Positions 27,301 through 40,700 are shown, counted from the stretch's first letter. The stretch is 64,000 bases of DNA from Anthopleura xanthogrammica (GCA_964019055.1 OZ025216.1:10743914-10807913); one strand, 5' to 3'. Notes: a model not told the origin generated them from the letters alone. Made by a program: numbers and translations.

Positions 27301-27410
27301 AAAACTTATTCTCTTGCAGGCACAATATGCATCAGTACTTCAAGTTTTTCGAACAGATGAGACAAGCTCTTAATAACGGTAAATGGGATGAGTTTAAAAG
27401 CCGTTTCTAG
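21307..27410 (+). CDS. QTRT2: Queuine tRNA-ribosyltransferase accessory subunit 2
   Basis: Eleven exons join in phase: 21307-21494, 21947-22016, 23430-23531, 23865-24035, 24517-24616, 24868-24932, 25611-25662, 25892-25940, 26376-26600, 26733-26855, 27320-27410. They give 411 aa; human QTRT2 is 415. Diagnostic blocks are [65 protein letters not shown] and the zinc site [16 protein letters not shown] with a later MMHN. The likely zinc ligands are C352, C354, C357 and H383. QTRT2 pairs with catalytic QTRT1 to exchange guanine for queuine at the wobble position of tRNAs with GUN anticodons (His, Asn, Tyr, Asp), at the outer mitochondrial membrane and in the cytosol. The accessory subunit lacks the catalytic aspartates. 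Start chosen at the ATG before [14 protein letters not shown], matching the human N-terminus. AATAAA at 27745. Confidence 0.95.
21759..21831 (-). tRNA. tRNA-Arg (anticodon UCG)
   Basis: The minus strand reads GGCCGCGTGGCCTAATGG.. with A box TGGCCTAATGG, anticodon loop context GACTTCGAATC (TCG anticodon), and B box GGTTCGAGTCC. The acceptor 3' strand is CGCGGTC plus discriminator G. The acceptor stem pairs fully with one G-U at position 2. It is 73 nt with no intron. A run of six T on the minus strand (complement of 21745-21750) directly downstream is a polymerase III terminator. The gene is antisense inside QTRT2 intron 1. Confidence 0.96.
22706..22875. repeat. Foldback (long inverted repeat) element
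   Basis: The left arm from agaccaatttcgagatgcgc through aaatatcgcaggcgcagaca is matched inverted by tgtctgcgcctgagatattt through gcgcatctcgaaaatggtct. An inner aggcat..atgcct stem extends the pairing. Arms are about 60-70 bp, almost meeting in the middle. Non-coding. Confidence 0.7.
23215..23390 (+). repeat. CG-rich dispersed repeat, copy 1
   Basis: Contains ctgcgccgcgcc, repeated ataaccgtgccgtgc units and gtgacttttcacac. A second, shorter copy in the same orientation lies at 26232-26302. Confidence 0.5.
24365..24480 (-). repeat. Decayed SINE-like repeat
   Basis: Matches the family tail (gagggaagaaaaacagaag, gagagaaccaagaagcaact, ctaacatacgacactgagcc). The tRNA-like head is missing or degraded. 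Confidence 0.35.
25182..25338. mobile_element. MITE with terminal inverted repeats in QTRT2 intron 6
   Basis: Left end aaagctacggacacatggtg and right end accgtgtgtccgtagctta are inverted copies. Subterminal gcaacattgc and gcaatgttgc motifs repeat inside. About 155 bp, no coding capacity. Confidence 0.6.
26139..26215. repeat. 77-bp hairpin in QTRT2 intron 8
   Basis: The arm aatttagaagaaatacttag..gaagacgac is matched by gtcgtcttc..cttagtatttctcttaaatt around an 8-nt loop (aatgaaac). Arms are about 34 bp. Confidence 0.65.
26232..26302 (+). repeat. CG-rich dispersed repeat, copy 2
   Basis: ctgcgccgcgccgtaaccgt, gtgccgtgactcttcacac and gtgctctaac match the 3' part of the copy near 23315-23400 in the same orientation. 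Confidence 0.5.
26879..27012. repeat. Palindromic repeat family P1, copy in QTRT2 intron 10
   Basis: Arms gcagctcaatttggaggaca and tgtcctccaaattgagctgc are perfect inverted copies. The outer left end carries cacgtgacgt after agaccccgtt. The outer right end has gacgtgctgcaaggg. Related copies lie at 33731, 54991 and 62993. Confidence 0.7.
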
Positions 27411-28715
27411 GACTTTTTTTTATTACTACGGAATATATTATTCATCAAATTTTAATTCTATACATCTTCCACGATTTTTCTACTAATGTAACGAGAAAAA
27501 ATAACTCAAGAAGTTGGACCAAGGTAGCACGTGAAAAACTGGATTGACATTCTTCAATCATCCGCGCGCATAGAAGGAAACACCAAACGCATGTATCTTC
27601 ACCACGGGAAACCCAATTTTTGCCGAACCTGACAAGGTTAGCCACATTATTCTCTTTCAGCAAATAATCAGACTGAATTGTGTTAACAATCGTTTATTGA
27701 ATGCTTGTAGTGATATATCAACATACACTTCACCTTATGCAGAAAATAAATATGTCAATTCTAAATAGAACAATTAAAGATACATGAATATATTACTGAA
27801 TAAATAAATAGAAAAAATAGAGAAATGTGGAATGGGAAATGGGAGATAACACTTCAGTTCAAGTGGAAAACAATTTCAAAAAGGTGAGATAAGTAAAAAA
27901 TGTGTTAAAAGATTTTCAAAGCATTATATATATTTGATATTAAAATAGGACATTTTGGAGGAAAGTCTGGGAGTGGACCAATATACTTTCTTAAATTATG
28001 GGATGCCAAGGGGGCAAACCTGGAAATATGCCTCCTTGGCATCCCAAACGTGTCTTATTTAAGACAATAGAATTCAAGATGGCCGTCATATCGGTAAGAA
28101 GTGATCCCAGACTATTAATATTATGAACTGCACACTATTTTTATCCAATAAATAAATAAATAAAAATATCTGAAATGAGCTTTGCTCTAAAAATATTATT
28201 TTTAAACTTTAAGCTTTTCCAAAAGATATGCACTATATTAATGGGAAAATACAGCATAAATTGTTTATTAACCCTACACTTCTGCTTTTCGTTGAATTTG
28301 ATATTTGTTTTATAAAGTTTGTAACAAACCAATCTGACAGAACAAAACTATGCTAAGCCTTTCAACATCGATCACCTATCTAAATCGACCACCTCTCTAA
28401 ACCGACCACCTCTCTAAACCGACCACAACTTTGTTTAACAAAATATCAGTGTAGACTTCAGTGTAGTATGACTGATGATTTTGCCTAATAATGGTCCATA
28501 CCACGTGAATGATCTATATTTTACTAATAAAACACAGGGAACCCAAACTTAACTATGTTAAGCTGTTTAACCTATTCTATTACACAGCACGTGACCGGCA
28601 GTTTATTGAAACTATAAACATAATATTTTCTTTTTAAATGCGCAGTGAACCCAATGTGCTCTTTTTTTAGAAGGACTGTAAATTTTGCTTGGGATCCCTG
28701 TGGAGTAAGATTTAC
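27411..28715. other. Convergent intergenic region between QTRT2 and WHRN
   Basis: Shared 3' flanks. QTRT2 poly(A) signal AATAAA is at 27745. A minus-strand AATAAA for WHRN (tttatt at 28602-28607) is about 110 bp past its stop. A hairpin gggatgccaaggggg..ctccttggcatccc lies at about 27999-28047. Three copies of a 17-18-bp unit (tctaaaccgaccacc) lie at about 28376-28432. Confidence 0.6.
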
Positions 28716-31700
28716 CTAGGGATCTTTTACTACTAACTTCAGTGTCTTAGTTTCAGGATCAGAATAGGCTTGACGTAACTTCAGTATAGCCATAGCATTG
28801 GTCATGCCTTGGATGGATGTATCGTCGATTTGTAGTACTGTTTGACCTGGTCGTAATTTCCCGCACGTGTAGGCTGCATAAAGCCCTTCCTGGAATATCA
28901 AAATCAACACCAAAGAACAAAGTTACAAACATAAGCATTGGATATAAGCACTATCAAGCGATTCCGTGCAAAAGGAAACTAAAATACAAAAAAACATCGA
29001 TTTTTATATTTATTTCAAAGTTATGTTACGTTACGTCACGTTATGGCATGTAATTTTGTCACGTCATTTGTTATATTATTCTTGTTATTATGTTATGTTG
29101 TGTCGCGTCGCGTCGCGTCGTGTCGTGTCGTGTCGTGTTGTGTCGTGTCGTGTTATGTTACTTTATGTTATGTTTTGTCATGTTATGTTATGCCACGTCT
29201 TGTTACGTTATGTCGTTGTCATGTTTTGTGTTATGTCACGCTATGTTATGTTACGTTACATTACGTTATGTTGTTGTCATGTCATGTGATATTGTTACGT
29301 TGTTTTATTAAAAATTCACAATTACAACAATCATGCTCACAAAAGTGCGTTATTGTGGTTGTCTATAATAGTTTTTCTATTCATGTCATTTCACTCATGA
29401 TTTTAACAGTTTTAACAATCGTGCTCTCACAGTGCAATGTGCAATGCAAAGTCTTTAATTTTTAGTTTTTGTATCGATCAAAAATTTTTGATGCAATTTT
29501 AATTTATTCAGTTTATATTTTAACGGTGCGAAAGTGCTAAAGTGCTTTATCTTGGAACAATCAGAGTGCAAAAAACCTCGGTTCGTGAAAGTACGTACAA
29601 GTTGAATGATCGGATCATGCCAAAGTTACTTATCCGGCTCCAAGAAGGATGCTGCAAACTTGGGCTTCCACATAGAACGGCCACTGGGTTGCTAAGGTAA
29701 CAATGTATACTCACTTAATAATACCCGCAACAAAAATGGTTTTCCATAGATAGGATCGAGCATGGGTGCGTCACTCCTCTCTGGTTTGAGTTTCACAGCC
29801 AAAAAAAGTTCGTACCATGTTTCAAAAAAGGTAACAAAAACTAGCGACACTTTGGGCTCCGAGAGAGTCTGATAACTGTACTTCTATCGATGGTTTTTCG
29901 GAAAAACGTCTAGGGACTGCTTATCAGGGGAAGGGGGTTGAATAGAGATGGCGGCAGGGGAAAATTAAGATATAAATTTAGGTTTGTTACCTTAACCAGT
30001 TTGATCTTCACAGGTGCATTTAATGAGGAAGTATCAGAACCACCTTCAAGGGTCAGACCCAGTCCCTTGGAAGTCTTCGCTATCTCGACATCGTATTCTT
30101 CGCCATGATGAGACTGCATGGGCTTTGTCGACGAGGAAGCTGTTGAGAAGGGTGGTTCGGTAGGCAAAGACAAGTCTATGCTGCTTCTTCGGGAGTTGTT
30201 GGTAGATGAATCCTAAAAAGAGAAAGAATACTCATTGACGTAAAGACTACAAAAAAAATATCTCTCCTCTTCTCTTCTCTGAAGGAGAGCTGCTCAGATT
30301 TTTTACTACTCGTACACTTTCTTTCAACTACAGAATGGATTTTTGAAAAGTAGGGACTTGACTGGACATTCAGTTTGAAGAAGCTAACTATATGGTCCTC
30401 TTTCCTTGTTGGAAATGAAATTTAAAATCAGTTGCCAAAACTTACCCTGCTTTGTTGGCGCAGCTCGAGAAGTTCCTGACTTGCTCGCAGCTTCATTTGG
30501 ATGCTCTTTTGTTGGTCTTTGGGAAGATTCTGCCGAACCAACGAATAGTCATTAAGTATGGTTGTCAGTATCTTTTACTGGGTGGATACTACTTCATCAC
30601 TAGTTGGTAAGGAACCATGGAGACTACCCGGGGGGGAGAGGGGGCAGACTATCAGTGAGCATATTTTTGTCATAAATTTAGGTTGCAAGAGAACGACGTG
30701 GCTTTGACCGATTACGTCGGACCCAAAAAAGCCATAGCTTTTTCCTCACCTTACGGATGCATGTTTTTGCACTTACCATTAAGTTGCTGTCACTGTTACT
30801 CTTAAGACTTTTCTTCTTTTCCACCACTGATGTCTCCTGGCCGTGTTCTATCTTTGAAGGGTTCCCTACCCCGTCCCAGCTCTTTCTATTCGTGGTCGAG
30901 CCTCTCCTCGACGAATTGCTGCCAGCGTCTGATTTACCAGACATTCTATTATAGGCGAGGATCATATTATGAACTGATTGTGTTTTGGGTACTTCTTCAA
31001 GATTCTGGTTTACGTCATATTTGGGACCGACATCTTTATGGTCAATGGTGTAGTCTTTGGTCACGCTTTCTGGTGTTGTCATGCTACCACGTATGGGGTA
31101 AGTTTTGATTCCTGTCACGCTTTCTGTTCTTTGATCGATTTTTTGTTTGGAGCCAATATAAACGTTTTCCACGCCTTGTTTCGTCATGTCTTCCTGTTTC
31201 GGACTGGCGTGACTCCTAATGCTGCTTTCTGTTGTCACGTTTTCCTCGTTCCGAAGAGTAACGATATCTTTGTTATCCACTAACACTTCACTATCATCGT
31301 GGTTCGAAAAAACTACGCTCTTTGACTGATTTGAATTCATCACTAGGTTTTCCTCTTGTATAGACTTCACACTGTCCAGTCTTTCTGTGTCTATGGACGG
31401 CTTAGTATCATACGAGGACCCCAAAACCAGGCCCTCCTCTCCCCAGCCTGTGTTTTTTTCCACACCTGACCGCGTGGTTGCTGTCTCTTCCATTGCAAGA
31501 TACATCCCATCATAAACCTGATCACCACTTGTCAAGTCGTACACTTTAGGTTTAGGCGCTACAACAGGCCCGACTTTGCTTCCATTGCTGAATGTACTGC
31601 TTTCTTCAGGATTATTGTTTTTGTCCATAACATTTTCTGTTGGTGTTGCACTATGAGAGGCATTTATTGGAGAGGAACCATGTGGTGTACTCTCTAGATT

Positions 31701-34700
31701 CACCTTTCTAGTTTCAGGATGCTCTCTGTAATTTGCACTGGAGTCATTCTTTTCAGAGACAGTGTTTCTTGATTTCGGAGAATAAGGTTTTGGCATTGGT
31801 GGTTGATCATCAGAGACAGGAGAGGTAACAAGAGAGCTGCTGCTATAAATATTTGTGTCACTAGCTTCATGGTGTCCAAGGTAGGGTGCATTTGGATCAC
31901 TCCTTGACGCCATATTATTTTCTACTTTGGACGAGTACGGTTTGGGCATTGATGGTGGATCACCAGAGACAGGAGAGGTAACAAGAGAGCTGCTGCTATA
32001 AAAAATTGTGTCACCAGCTTCATGGTGCCCAACGAATGATACATTTGGACCACTCCTTGGTGCCATATTATTTTCTACTTTGGATGAGTACGGTTTGGGC
32101 ATTGGTGGTGGATTATTCAGCGCAAGATCCATGACTTTAGGATCAACATACTCGTGTTCATTTTTATCACCATTAATATTTTTCTCCGACTCTTTCTTTT
32201 TTTGACAAGAGAGTTGCTTAGCTCTTTTGATGCTATCAATATCAACGTATTGGTCTTCCCGGTGACTAGGGTCTTGCTGGTCAAAATCATGACTTTCCTT
32301 TGACGGTTGACATATATCCAGTGAAGCATAATGTTTGGGTTTCGGAGGAGCACCAGAGGTCTCAATCTCAATCTCATCCTTGAAAGATTCCTTAACTGAA
32401 CGTTCTGTTGCTGGAGAAATATACGGCTTGGGTTTTGGAGGTGCGAAGGCAGAGTTCGCAGACGACTGCGAGCTACTTTGAAAACTTTGCTTGCCCTCAA
32501 AACTGTTGCTAATATTTCCTTCCTTGGTTTGGACTTCTTCTTTTGCGTGGTGTGGTTTTGGTTTGAATGGGGCTTTTGGATTTGAGGTTTGTTTTTTCAC
32601 TGCATTTGAGCTGTGCTTAGAGGCATCTACTTTCTTAGGTGAGATGCAGTGACCATTCATCAGTGTTGATGGCAAAGCATAATCATCTTCATCGACCACC
32701 AACGTACTTTCATCATAATTTTCTTCAACATTTTCATAATTATGCGAATGTTTTGAATTCTCTCCGGAGATAAAACCGGGAGGTGTCGTATCCGATGAAA
32801 GACTAGAGTGTGCCTTTCCAAAATGATCTCCCAACTTTTCTCCAACCGATCGTTCCAGAGAGCTTCCCATTGCGTCTTCTTCATCTTTCTTTTTGACGAC
32901 TGTGACGTGATATAAATTCGACGATTCTTTAGAAGTCGAGGAATGATCGTGTTTATAAGGCGAGTAGCTTCCTTTGTTATGATTAAAAAATCCCCGTTTT
33001 TCCTTCTTTGCATCAGGAATCAATTCAAACGAAAGATCAGAAGAAGACTGGGAATCATTCAGTTTCGTCTTTGAATGTAGCTTTTCTAAAGCTGTATTAT
33101 CAGCACTCATCTTAGGGAAATTTTCCTGTTTTTCTGAATGTTTATGGGACCTTTTAGAGTGTTGTTTCCTATGTGGAGCATCCTTTACTCTAGCGTTGTC
33201 CCCGATGACAAGATTTTTGGTTATTTCACCATTTGTCACAGCGTCGTGTTTTGGTTTCCGTGGAGACGAAGAAGAAAGAGGAAAGATGGTAGTGAAGTCT
33301 GTTGGAGGGGACGGTATTGAATCCTGACAGAGGGACAAACATAAAATAATAGTTAATAAACCCAATATGTTTGGAATTATTAAAGAACACATATAATAAT
33401 TTTGCAGACTCCCACAACAACAGTTTACAATCTATAGTACAGGGAGGCTTCAAGAACAACTTGCGTTGTCTATGATTCTCCTTTTAGGCTAGAAATAGAC
33501 CGATGGATGGATTTACTGAATTTGAAGGAGTTTTCAACCATCTTTCATGCAAGATGCTTATTCAGCATACTGAGGGAGCGCTAGCTACCGAATATCAGAT
33601 AAACTGAAGGACTTTCGGACGCTACTTTACCCTAGAATTGTGGAGTGTATCATCATCGGACACAAAGCTTGACAACTCTTCGTTTCCTTTCTTCTCATGA
33701 GTGCGCTAAAAAAGGAAAGTATAAAAGTATAGACCCCTTCGTTGCAGCACGTCGAAATGCAGCTCATGCAAATTGGAGGACAAAATAATAGGTTCAAATT
33801 CTCAGGAGATTGAAACTATTTCGACCATTCAACCACAACAGAGATCATCTGACGTCACGTGAAAAGGGGTCCATAGAGCTGTTACGTTGTGACGTATTTC
33901 CGGGTCCACTGAGCTGCTCACAAAAACCGATAAAATAAAGCGAAAAATGTTCTCAATGATTTAACCTCCACCTGAAACAATTAGGACTTTGGACAACAAA
34001 TCCTGTCACGAAGAAAAAGTACTGAAGAAAAATCTTTATAGAACTGCTTTTCGTTTTGGACCCGGAAGTCGTTTTTCCATGCGATTGACGTCACACTTAA
34101 AAAAAGCTCTATACATTTTGGAGCTACATTTTGGACTTTTCCAGTTTCCTATACTTCAAATTTAATGAAGTAATCATGAAATTCAACCCATCTTTGAAGC
34201 TGCTTTTCTATGGTCATTTCGAACCTTAAAATACAACAATTTTGAAGGTTATGAAATTTGTGGGATCAAATGAAACCAAGAAGAAAGGACCTAACTAACC
34301 CGCAACATGCATTGTTGATTAATAAAAACAGTAGCAGAAATATCTTACCCTGAGAACTTTCATGTTGTCAGGTAATACTTCTGGGACGCGTGGAGGAGTT
34401 ATGGGACGAGAATCTAGAGAATCCTGAAAAAAAGAAATATGGCATTAATTCCATATACATTTGATCGTCTCATCTACAAAGAAACTGGAAATCAGTCATT
34501 AATACCTTAGCAGAGCTTCTGCTAGATGATGAACCATGTTCAGAATAGCTTGAGACGCTACTACTGTACGAACGAATGGAGCGGGCATCGTCATGGTGAT
34601 CAGGAGAAGTAACTTTGCGCTTCTGTAAAAAAGGTAATTCAGTAAGATATCTAAAACGAGGAAAAGTATGGTGAAACTAGTGCCTACCCTTATGGCTTCA

Positions 34701-37700
34701 ATTTCTTTCCTCAAGACCAAGTCATCGAATCGGTCGATATCTCTTGGGTGGATGAACCCACGAACTTCAGACAACAACGAAACCTGAAATAACACAATTC
34801 AGTGGCATCTTTTGTAAGTCATATTATAAATTCACTGATCTCAAACGCTCGCAGAAAGTTTGCTGTAATAAATTCTGCTCAAATACCATTCATAAAGCCA
34901 AGATAAAGGCAGCATTTGTAAAACTGAGAACTCTGCTAGTGAGGAATCATTATGGAAGTTATCCATATTCATTTGAGCTTTTAAGAGTGACGTCAATCCT
35001 ATAGAACAACGTCTTCTGGGTCCAAAACGAAAAGCAGTTCTATGAAGATTTTTCTTACTTTTTCTTCATGACAGGATTTGTCGTCCAAAGTTCTAACTGT
35101 TTCAGGTTGAGGTTAAGTCATTGAGTACGTTTTTCGCTTTATTTTAGCGGTATTTTTTAGCAGTTGGACCCGGAAATACGTCACAACTTAACAGCACTAT
35201 TACAACTGAATTTTCCCGCCAGAAATTTAAAACAGATTGAGGTAGCTAGCTGAATTCGGTACCTTGGCTGGAGTGTTGAAAAGACTGAAGAGGGCCAAAA
35301 CGAATGAGTCTACAGTAATGGACCCCTTAGAATACTCATCCATATAGTAGCTCATTGTTCCCAATTCGTTTTCATTCAAGATGTGTCTTGCTTGATCTTC
35401 CGCTAGACTTTTCGTAGAAGGCCCGGTGCCATTGTACAAAAGCTGGGAGCCTGCAATCCCATGGCTGAACTTGGAATTCTTTTGGAAAAAAAAAGGAAAA
35501 AAGAAAGATTAAACAAATATAACTACAAGAAAAGAGCTTAACATAAACGAAAACCGCTTACTTCTGATCTTTCTGTTTCAAATCTTGATCTTCCTGCTGT
35601 TGTATGGCGTCTAATATGGTAAAAGAAAAGACAAAAGTCATTTTGGCAATAGCAAAGCAAAAAATGGCGCGAAAATGAAACGCGAAATATTATTGGCTAA
35701 GCTTCTTTCTAACAATGCTTTTGATTGGGCAGTTAGTTTCTTTCAGGAGCAAAGCTGCCAAGTCTCCTCTTGACAGAACGCAAGATGAAAGAAGTCAAAG
35801 CAGAACTGTGGCTGAAAAACTCATAAAAAGGTAAGAATTCATGTATTTTTTTGTCAAATACATCTTAAAATTCATACTTAATACTGTTCCCAGTTATAGT
35901 ATTTAGTATCTTCGAGGTTATTTGTGAAAAAGTGAAATAACTTTTGCGAAATATTTCGCTAACGCATAACACGACTTCTTAAATCATGACAGCTTTTCTT
36001 TTTACGATTTGACTTTGAAAAGCATCATTAAGCCTTACAGATAAATCTTGATTGAAAATACAGCAAATATAATATAACATTCCTAAGAAAAATAGAACAA
36101 GTTATCTCTCAAACATCAAAGTTAAAATATTAAAGAATACCCATCCACATAAACTTATGACCTTAAGCTTAAAACACACATGCTGGAAATCTTTTAAAAC
36201 TTCAATATTAATGGTTTACTGTTAGATAAAACATAATTATAATAATATAACAGAGACTGTCCTTGAGAAAAAATATTGCAAGAATATCGTGTTCTCATTT
36301 ATCTCATTGATTAATTAGCTTGTTGCAAGTAAGGAGCATGCAAAAATAAAGATAATTTAAAAATGGGATTTTACATGTAAAATTGGTAGATAAGGCTTTT
36401 GGTGTATAATAGTGCTATGACTGCTAAGGAATTATTTGGTCACCTATAATCTGGAGGCTCGTGAATCTGGACAGTGGTGGTAAGGACACTATCGGCATCG
36501 CTACAGAACAAAGTCAAAGTATACACATAGTGAGGAAGCATGCAGTGCAAGTGATATCATAAACAATATGTAATATTTTGAGTGATAAAGGTAGTTGTTG
36601 TCTGTGCTGTGGGCTTCAATTCAATTTTGACATCACTAATGAGTCAAGGCATATGCATAATGAGGAAGCATGCAATGCATTTATAATTGTCATGCCATAC
36701 ACAATATAAATAGACTATTTTGGATTATAAAGGTAATGGTAGTCCATGATGCCAGCCTTAAATCACTTTCGGCATCATATATTTACTTAACAAATTCAGG
36801 GCATATAGAGTGAGCAAGCATGCAGTGCATTGATCTATAACTGAGCCACAAGCAGCATACTGTACAGCTGACATATTCTGGGACAGCTTCACAGTGTATG
36901 TTCAAATACTGTACCTTTGTACTGGCATGCCTGGCATGCCTGGCAGCTTTCCTTTGGTCCACCTTGTCCTGTCAGTCACAGTCTTAGCGAAAGGCAATCT
37001 CCCAACATCCTTCATGGTGACCATCATATTCTTGGCTGATTTAAGAACTTTGACAGCATCTGCATGACTGATGTTTAGGAAGCTTATTCCATTGACATCC
37101 ATGATCTGGTCACCACACTATGATACAGCAGAACAATGAAATATTTAAGCATTTGGTTTTTGGTGACTCAAATGCATCCCTTAACTGAAAAAAATGCTTT
37201 TTGTAGCTCAAATTCGATATCAACTGCCTAAAAGTGATTTTCAGTGATACATTAAAATCTAATGCAATCAAGTTATACTTTAGCAAATTGAGGGCTAGGA
37301 AATCTTCAAATTTTATTGCAACCCTAAAACAACCTCTGAGCTCTGAGCTGAGCAAAGTCAGGTAATGGCTAACTCATAGATCAAATTGGAATTTAGCATG
37401 TCAGCTTGGAGAAAGGAATACAGACTAAAAGGTGATGTTCATAGTGGAGTTGTAGACTTTTGAGGGCATGGCTGTGACATGCTTTTCTGTTGTGAAAACC
37501 CACTTCAGTGAAGTCTGTTGTTAGGTTCTAGTTACCTTGAGTCCTGCTTTATGAGCTGCAGATTTAGGATCCACACCAGCAATATAAATACCCAGTCCAT
37601 ATTCTGATCCACCTCTGATTTTAAGGCCAAGTTTGTCACCTTCTTCAATAAACACATTCACCTGCATAAAACAAGAGTCAGTAGGCTACACATTTGAGTG

Positions 37701-40700
37701 AGTAAGAATTATTTTATCTCATACCTGCCAAACAGGTTTTAAACAATGAAATAATGTTTCTACTTGACTAAAAATAAAGTAGATGGTAACGTGATTTGTA
37801 CTACCAGCTCTACAAAAACTAAGCGCGAAAATGATTGTTGTTGTAATTTGAGTGGCCCTCACCCCAGTTAAAAGTCATTTATTGAGCGGTATTCAAGAAC
37901 ATGTCTGGTACTCTCATAAACAGGAAATATTTGGATAAGAAAGAAAATTTGAGAAGAATTGTTTTAGTAGTAGAAAAAAACAGCCATGTGAAAATGTTTT
38001 ATAGTCAGTGAGAAAACAGCTGAAATCCTTACAACGTAGGCTGAATTAAAGAATTTCAGGAGGATTAAAGAATCTCAAAAAAAATTACAGAGGTCTCAAG
38101 ATGTTGATGAAAATGCTAGACAAGAATACATATTTTTTAGCATAAGTTGGCAGATATGTATCAATTTATAAAATTAGTATACATAAATATTGATTAATAA
38201 AATCACAGTGACAGATGAGTTGTCAGTAAATTGAATCAATCCACATAGTTTTATAGTTATTACACAGATGTTGCGATGTTTTCCACAATTTATTTCCATT
38301 CTATCCCCAAATAGATGCAGAATTATTAATAAATAGAAATAAATAATAAAGAAACAAATAAAGATCATTTCTTAATGGTCACAAATATGCTTGGAATCTA
38401 TTGATGGAAATCAGCTTATAATACATGGATTGCGCTAGGATCTTGTAATGTGTGTCCTGGGACCCATGTGTCGGGCACATTGGGGTCCCTAACATATTTG
38501 ATGGGATTCTAGTTCGCGTTCTTTCGTAAGTGAGAAATTTAGTGCAATGGCAAGAAATGAACCTCTCGGGTTCCGGGATGCAAACAAAATGCATTTTTTG
38601 TTAATTTTTTGCACAAGAATGCAAAGTTTCTGTGTTAATGCGAAACATGTAATAAAAATAACTTGATAAGTTAGGTATTGAATATTAAGCCTACCTTCCT
38701 CTCATCATCGTCTCCTAGCAACCGCAAATCACTTCTGTGAATGCCATCAATTGACATTTCTCTGCCGTTGGAGTCCACATTAGGAGGTGGAGATACTCTC
38801 TGACCCATAGGATCAATCCATTTGTATGTTGATTCTGCTACAAATGTGTTAGGAATTCGGCCAACAGATCGAACTACCATATTGAGCTTTTTATTATTCT
38901 TAATTATCTGAAATAAAATTTGAATCATAAAATACTTCACATACACTGTAGTTTCCAAATATTTTACTGGATGGAAATAACATAATCTTCGAGTTCTAAA
39001 GTTATAAAGCCACAAGTCCAGAAGTGTGTTACTGGTATGTTAAGATATTGAAATTTGAGGTGCTTATTGAGGTTTTTCGTGTGACGTCAACCATATCACC
39101 AATTTAAAGATGTCATACGAATGTTAGTAAAACTGTGAAGTTTTGTGAAGATTGCACATAAACTATCAAAGATATGAATTTTTAAAAACATGAAATTTTA
39201 AAAAGAAATGTATGTGACTTTGCCTGCCTATATATATACATTTTGTAAAATTCAAAAATCCATACATTCTCTGGATTATCGCATTCTTCACGAAACTTTG
39301 CAATCTTACTAATATCTATATAACAAATTTGATTGCGAACTCCTTTTCCTCATAAAAATTAAAAAATAAAACTCTTTGATAGTATATGTCACAATGAAAA
39401 ATTTCAATATCAAAGGTTTTAATTCAATTCTAATTTCAATTGTGTAGAAAAGTTGGTTTAAGAACTTTAAAGTTAATACTTTCGATGGATTAGTTTGGGT
39501 CAATAAATCCTACCTGTAGCTATGACAGGTGAGAAAAAATCCTCTTAAAGACTCAATCTATCAATAAAATAATACCTAAAAATCCTTTACTTTGTTCATT
39601 AGAAAATAGTTAAAAATCTATAGTATTACCAAATTTTTTCAAGAATCCCTGTCAACATGAAAATATTGAACAATGAAAAATTGAGACTAAATTCATAATT
39701 CAAAATAATACAAAAAGAAAAAAATACTTTTTAAAAGATTCATTAGCTAACAAAAAATTATAAAGCGCAAATTAAAGTCGAGTTCTCTCACTTTCTTCCT
39801 AATTTCATAGGGCAAAAATTTAATCCCTAATTTCCATAACAACTTTACAGTGAATTGTGCTAAAATAATAAAAGCTTTCACGTAATTTACTATATTCATA
39901 AAACAACCCTGTTATTTCTTGTAGGTCGTTATAACGATACAAAAAATTGAGCTTCACAAAAACATTATTTGTAATGGTTATTGATGCCGTGTTTATTAAC
40001 AAAGACAAATACACTCTGTAATAACATTGCGTGCGAGTTAATTCTCTTTTAACCCACGATTTTGCATAGATATAAGTCAATGAAGTACTTTGTTTCTCCA
40101 AACACTTAAAAAATCCCCTACTTCTAGCTAATTGAAAACATATGATAAAAAAATAAAGACTTCAAAAAAAAAATTTGATTACCACTCAAGAATTCGTGAC
40201 AACAGGTGAACAGAACAATCTTATCCCTTATCTAGAACACTACTATTTTGTTGGTTTTAAATATTGGCATCAAGATATCAAAATTTACTTTAAGATTACT
40301 CTCGAAGTGGAAGCCAAGCATGAGGGTTTCGGGGTTTTCGATCAGGGTCAATAGTTACCAGCATAGTTACGGGAAGAAATTTTATAAACAAATTTATGAT
40401 AACGATTTTCCTTATTTCCGGCTGAAGTCGTTATTGAACTTTCGAGCATCGACTCTTTGATCCTTGCCGTTCTAAGTTGTCGAATTTTATTCTAGTAACT
40501 ACTATTCTATAATACATTTTAGAATTTTACTTTACACCTAGTTTTATACTCTGAGGCATGATTTACGAATATAAAAGTGAGAAGAAAAAGATTTTTTTAG
40601 AAGTTACGATAATGTTGTTTACATGTCGCTAAGTGTGACTGTCAAAATCAGACTCACCTTTACAGCTTGGTCGTGGCTCAAACCATCAAGCTGAATTTCA

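Noticed and set aside
28370..28432. Possible CRISPR-like short repeats
   Set aside because: Three adjoining 17-18-bp units without spacers in an animal intergenic region; simple tandem repeat.
28966..29465. Cys/Val-rich frames of up to 140 codons
   Set aside because: Products of the pentanucleotide array in a WHRN intron.
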